This document shows, piece after piece, positions 59,759-64,000 of a stretch of 64,000 nucleotides of DNA. Origin of the DNA: Thamnidium elegans (lineage: Eukaryota > Mucoromycota > Mucoromycetes > Mucorales > Mucoraceae). Both the position numbers and the translations under genes were made by a program. How positions within the stretch are numbered: the stretch's first letter is position 1; each line of letters begins with the position of its first letter. Where the stretch lies: the NCBI GenBank assembly GCA_025201345.1, contig JAIXMG010000014.1, positions 1 through 64,000 of the forward strand, given 5' to 3'. The notes beneath the pieces are model-generated. The model searched no databases. It saw nothing but the letters and a program-made list of their open reading frames with translations, and was not told where the DNA came from.

Positions 59759-60043
59759 TTACATAGTAGTAGTTCTTTGTACAGAGTCTTGAAAACCAGT
59801 CATTGAGTCCCAGTTTCCAAGAGAAAAGTTTTCAGTAGATTCATCAGTAGACGATGATGATGATTCAGAAGAGGTACTACTTGAAGACACAGAAGCACGA
59901 CGCTTGTTATTCAACAATTTAGAGAATTCAGACCATGGCATATCCATAAAACTTGAATTCTTTGGGGTAGTAATAGAAGGGTCTTCATTAATCAAGTTGG
60001 GAATAGTCTTGATATGTTGAAGAAGAGTATAACCAGGATCCAT
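59759..60043 (-). CDS. Small Ser-rich hypothetical protein, single exon
   Basis: The frame of 94 residues begins MDPGYTLLQHIKTIPNLINE. It has PWSEFSKLLNNKRRASVSSS (a basic stretch and a Ser run) and ends with QRTTTM. The AT-rich 5' flank with A runs just before the ATG, and the T run just beyond the stop, are consistent with a real small gene. Many potential phosphorylation sites follow basic residues (KRRAS). No family is recognised. Confidence 0.5.
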   Translation of the reverse strand: MDPGYTLLQHIKTIPNLINEDPSITTPKNSSFMDMPWSEFSKLLNNKRRASVSSSSTSSESSSSSTDESTENFSLGNWDSMTGFQDSVQRTTTM

Positions 60044-61170
60044 TGTAAGAAAGAAAAAAAAAAGTAACTGAAGATCATTTTTTTGAAAAATTAACTTGTC
60101 TTTTTATATGCCAATTAAATCGTGGGACAATTACTTCCTAAAATGAGTTAGAACCGCATGATGCACAGTACAGCTGAACAGTGAGTGATTGAGAGAGAGA
60201 GATTGCAATGTAAAAATAGGGTCTGCTTTTGGATCGGGTAACCAATAAGCTGGATACACTTTCCCCCCTCATTCATATACTATATATAACACCTTTTTGG
60301 AGAACAGCTACCCAAGGTATCCCCACTCATAACTTTTTACAGAGGCAGTTTCTACTTTTAAGCAAACACTTTTTTCTTTGGTGGACCAAGATATCTTCCC
60401 ATATTCGGCATTTATGACAGCTGTTTCCATAGCACCCAACTTTGGGTTTTCTCTCTTTATAACTCCACTACCTTTCAAACTTTTTAAATAACCTAGCTTT
60501 TTTTTTTAAATAACCTAGCGTAAAAAAAGTATTTATTTATTTACAAAAAAAAAGAATGAAACTACTTTGAACAAATAAACAAATACTATAACAATTTTTG
60601 CTGTTTACACCTTTGAAGTAGTATTACAAGTACATATAATATGAAAATTAGAAATCGTACCTGAGGAATAAAAATAGTTTTGGGTGAGTTTTTTTTTGCG
60701 TTCTATTTTTAATACTTGCATGAAACGATTGTGTTAAAGCCTATTCCGCGGAAAGTATATAGTGTATCTAGTCGCTCGTTTTTTTCTTTTTTTTTTTTTT
60801 TTTAAGAAAGGGCCCAGAACCCTTGAAAGATAGTCGAGAATTGAAAGATTACACACACACATCATATGAATTTAGGACCATTTGCTTCTCTTTTTTTTTC
60901 TTTTTTTTTTTTTAGCAGTAGAAAATGTTTAATAATTGGTGTCGTGTTAGCTTATAGATAAAGATATAGTAGTACAAGTAAAGTAAATAAAATAAAAGCA
61001 CACACAAAGATGTTGTAGGCGGACAAAGAAGAAAAAAATAAATCTTTTTTTTTTTTGTGCCTTGTCTCAATTTGAGTCTCCTTTCTTTTTTCTTTTTTTC
61101 TTGGCCACAATAACTTCTTTTTTATTAATATCTTTTTTTTTCTTCTTCTTCTTGTTTTATTTGAATCAGT
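60044..61170. other. Intergenic region between divergent genes
   Basis: It includes a duplicated AAATAACCTAGC motif (60485 and 60508), long T runs (near 60781 and 60901), and a CTTCTTCTTCTTG tract just before the F-BAR start. Frames here (60229-60417, 60952-61197) look like chance. Confidence 0.5.
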
Positions 61171-64000
61171 ATGACTACCAGTACGGCTCATACACAACCA
61201 CAGCTACAACCGCAGCAACAATTACCTCCGGGCTCAAATTTTTCTGATGCATTTTGGGTAAATGACAACCTTTTTTTTTTTAAAAAAAAAAAAAAGTAAG
61301 CCAAGCCATGTTGTCTTACTATTTTATTATTACATGTAGGACGGTCAAAATAAAGGTGTTGAAATTATTATGAGTCGATTACGAAAATCAAAAGACACTT
61401 GTGAAGAGATAAAAAAACTATACGAATCAAGGTAAATAATAATTATAATTCTAACAAGCTACTTTTTACTTATTTGAATTGTAGAGCGAGTATTGAACAA
61501 GACTATGGTGAAAGGCTTTTAAAGCTGGCACAGAATTCAAGGATTGGAGAGTTTGAAGAAGATACATTTGCAGAAACTTTATTGCGTATACCTTCAGCGT
61601 TAGAAACAACTGCTCGTGCCCATATTGACTTGGCCCAGCAAATGAAGGATCATCTTGAAGTACCGCTGGGCGGCTTTCTTAAGGATCAAAGAGATGTTCG
61701 CAAAGTGGTAAAGCTGGATTATATATTTATTTGTCTATTTGTATATACTAAATTCTGTATTATAGCAACAACAACATATAGAGAATTCAAGACAACTGAA
61801 GAACTTACACGAAGCTGATGTTGCACGAGTAAGTAGCGTCATACCAAGTTTATTTATATACATTTAATATCACAAGTATTAATAACACTTTTTTTTTTTT
61901 TTTTGTAATAATAGGCAAGAGATTATTATTCGATTGAATGTGAAAAACTAGCATCAATGGAGAACTATTGCCTTAATTTAGGAAAGGATAAGTCGGAAGA
62001 GGACGTATTAAAGGTATTATTTTTATTATTTTAATATATATTATTTAAACATTGGTTTGTCTTACCATGTTTACAATAGATTGAAAAGGAAATTGAAGAA
62101 CAGAAAAGAATGGTTACAGTTGCAGGTAAAGTTTAGTTAATCAAGTTTTTAGTGCGTGTAGTGGCTCTAATTATATATATATATTAGATCAAGTATATAG
62201 AAGATCTGTCGATAATTTCAATTCTGTAAATGAAAGATGGGTAACCGATTGGACTTCATGTGCTGATAAATTTCAAGAAATGGAAATAAAGAGAATGAGT
62301 TATTTAAGAAGTACTTTATGGACGTAAGTGTATATATAACTTTACACATATATATATATTTAATTGTACTAATACATCTTTTCTTTTCTTTAAAAAAAAA
62401 AAAAAAAAAAAAAGATTTGCTAATATGATGACTAGTACATTTAGTATTGATGAAGAGGTACAAAAAAAAAAGTATTTATAAACAGAAACAATAAATTTAA
62501 CGCCTTTGGTATAGTGTTGTGACAGAATCCGTACAGCTTTGGAAATAACTGATGTGCAGAAAGATATTACAAGTTTTGTACAACGTTATGGAACAGGGAC
62601 CAGAATACCAGGTAATACAATATATTTGTAACAAATTCATTAAAAAAAAAAAAAAAAAAAGCTCACCCAATATATGTAGGTCCTTTTACACATGAAGCAC
62701 CTTGTCAAGCGACTCAAGTACATAATGTACCTATTGTTGCTGAAGTAACTACAGTATCATCATCAACTCCTATAATGAATCATATCGATCACCATTCTTT
62801 AGCTCCTGTTAAAAAAACTTCTTTAGAGTCATTACCAGAAAGAGGAGCATCCGAATCCACCGCTACATCTAAACCAGTTACCATCTTAACTAACCCTGAT
62901 GAAGAATTAAAATCAGTAGATCGTCAACTTCAACAATTGGAAGTTCATACAACTCCTCACACCGAAACCTTTTTACAAACATCGCCTCAACAATATACTC
63001 AAACTATCGAAGCAGAAGAATCATTACCTGAACAACAACAGCATGCACCTTTGTCATCTCAGCCAATGAGTGGTGTAACAAACAATACAGATCAAAGCAA
63101 TGGACCTGTCAGTACAGCCATTAAAGAAGTTGAACAGATATTAAATATTAGAGGTTTTACTGCTACATCAGAAGATATAGTATCTCCTGATCATACAGAT
63201 GCTCTCGTTACTAAAAATGTAATCAGTAAAAAGACATCGTACGGTAGTAATAATCAAACTATTCCTCCTGTCATGATGGCACTTCCCACTACAACAACTA
63301 CGACTTCACGTCCTACTTCACATGTTGTAAATGATTCAGATGACTTTTCTGCTGGCATTTATGATGCACTTGGCCTTAATAACCAACAATCTAGTCAGTA
63401 CGATACAAGTAACCATGCACCTGTACAACTTGCTCCGCTTTCAACAGATACGTCCGTTTTGTTACCTGCTTCATGTAGTCCATCTACTGAAAGTAATCAA
63501 CAAACTCAAAAATATAAACCTATGCCAAATCCTGTCTTTGCTAATCGTCAGAACTCTGCTAATAGCAGTACCAAAAACAAAGAAGATAATAATAATACTC
63601 GGTTACCTCTTACCACACGATCTTCTTCTCTTATCAGCCCTAATTCTCCTCATCAAGTGGAAGAGGAAGATGAACAGGATAAAGAAAACAAAGAATATCA
63701 AAATAGAATGCCTCGATTACCACCCAAGGATGAAAAATGGGTTATTTCGTCTATTCGTAGACCTCAACAATTACCAGTACGTACATTAAATGCTACAATG
63801 TTTGATGGTACTACTTCCATCTCTCGTAATAGTGTTCTCGGTGTAGCATCCGCTGTACGTGAACAACAACCCGCTCCTGAAGCTCCTCAACCTTCAGCAG
63901 AAGAAGAACTTAATAATACCGAAACACCTTATCTTCCTAAAGTACATCGACCTACTGTACCACTTACTATCGATATTCCTAATTCTGTTAAACCTACTAC
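61171..64000 (+). CDS. F-BAR protein of the Cdc15/Imp2/Hof1 type, truncated by the right edge
   Basis: The gene starts at ATG 61171 (MTTSTAHTQPQLQPQQQ, low complexity). The first intron is 61258-61339; further exons 61340-61431 and 61485 on carry the F-BAR domain: DGQNKGVEIIMSRLRKSKDT, ASIEQDYGERLLKLAQNSR, ETTARAHIDLAQQMKDHLEV, SIECEKLASMENYCLNLGKD, MSYLRSTLWTFANM. The last intron before the tail ends near 62679, where GPFTHEAPCQATQ follows. A long disordered Ser/Thr/Pro/Gln tail with RRPQQLPVRTL runs to the edge. In fission yeast Cdc15 and Imp2, and in budding yeast Hof1, an SH3 domain follows; it would lie beyond the window. The role, linking membrane to the cytokinetic ring or endocytic actin, is from the family. 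At least eight exons. Confidence 0.85.

Overview
The window reads as nuclear DNA of an early-diverging fungus, most likely Mucoromycota (Mucorales-like). It is very AT-rich. Genes carry many 45-90 bp introns of the GTAAGT...CTAAC...AG type, often with long T runs before the acceptor. The gene set is fungal: a Pil1/LSP1 eisosome protein, a Sur2-type sphingoid-base hydroxylase, a P4 flippase, SPIN90/Ldb17, a Cdc15/Imp2-like F-BAR protein, and a UBE2S-type E2 that budding yeast lacks. No tRNA, rRNA or CRISPR was seen. All assignments come from reading translations and splice sites; no search was run.

The left part (about 0-28 kb) is accessory and rich in mobile DNA. It holds an unknown 694-residue gene (623-2826). 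Next come two chromodomain Ty3-type LTR retrotransposons, one nested inside the other (outer 4203-16117, inner 7384-13402). Both have identical LTR pairs and perfect 5-bp target duplications, so both insertions are young. Beyond them lie a truncated KDZ/Tnp2-like transposase (17438-18344) and a broken Merlin/IS1595-type transposase (20396-21345) that was itself hit by a poly(A)-tailed retro-insertion (20458-20573). There is also a multi-exon gene of a multicopy family with nuclease-like residues (22082-24115), a 76-bp exact duplication preceded by covarying hairpins (25139-25375), a 156-bp pogo-like MITE inside a small gene (26193-26348), and a zinc-finger gene remnant. A repeat of about 320 bp with inverted ends occurs at 27111-27429 and 50922-51247, and one end of it at 22022-22055. 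In each case it lies beside the 5' end of an outward-reading accessory gene or pseudogene.

The right part (28.4-64 kb) is gene-dense and mostly conserved. In order it holds a secreted GH46 chitosanase and a secreted Cys-rich modular protein (minus); UBE2S (plus); a STE20-type kinase, a coiled-coil protein, a MAPR/cytochrome b5-like protein and SPIN90/Ldb17 (minus); Sur2 hydroxylase (plus); a claudin-like four-span protein (minus) head to head with Pil1 (plus); an FHIP/RAI16 protein (minus); an unknown protein (plus); a small accessory island (50.6-52.3 kb); a P4-ATPase (plus); a short Bub1 kinase and a small Ser-rich protein (minus); and an F-BAR protein running off the right edge. Themes are plasma-membrane organisation and endocytosis (Pil1, claudin-like protein, SPIN90, flippase, F-BAR), sphingolipid synthesis, and mitotic control (UBE2S, Bub1).
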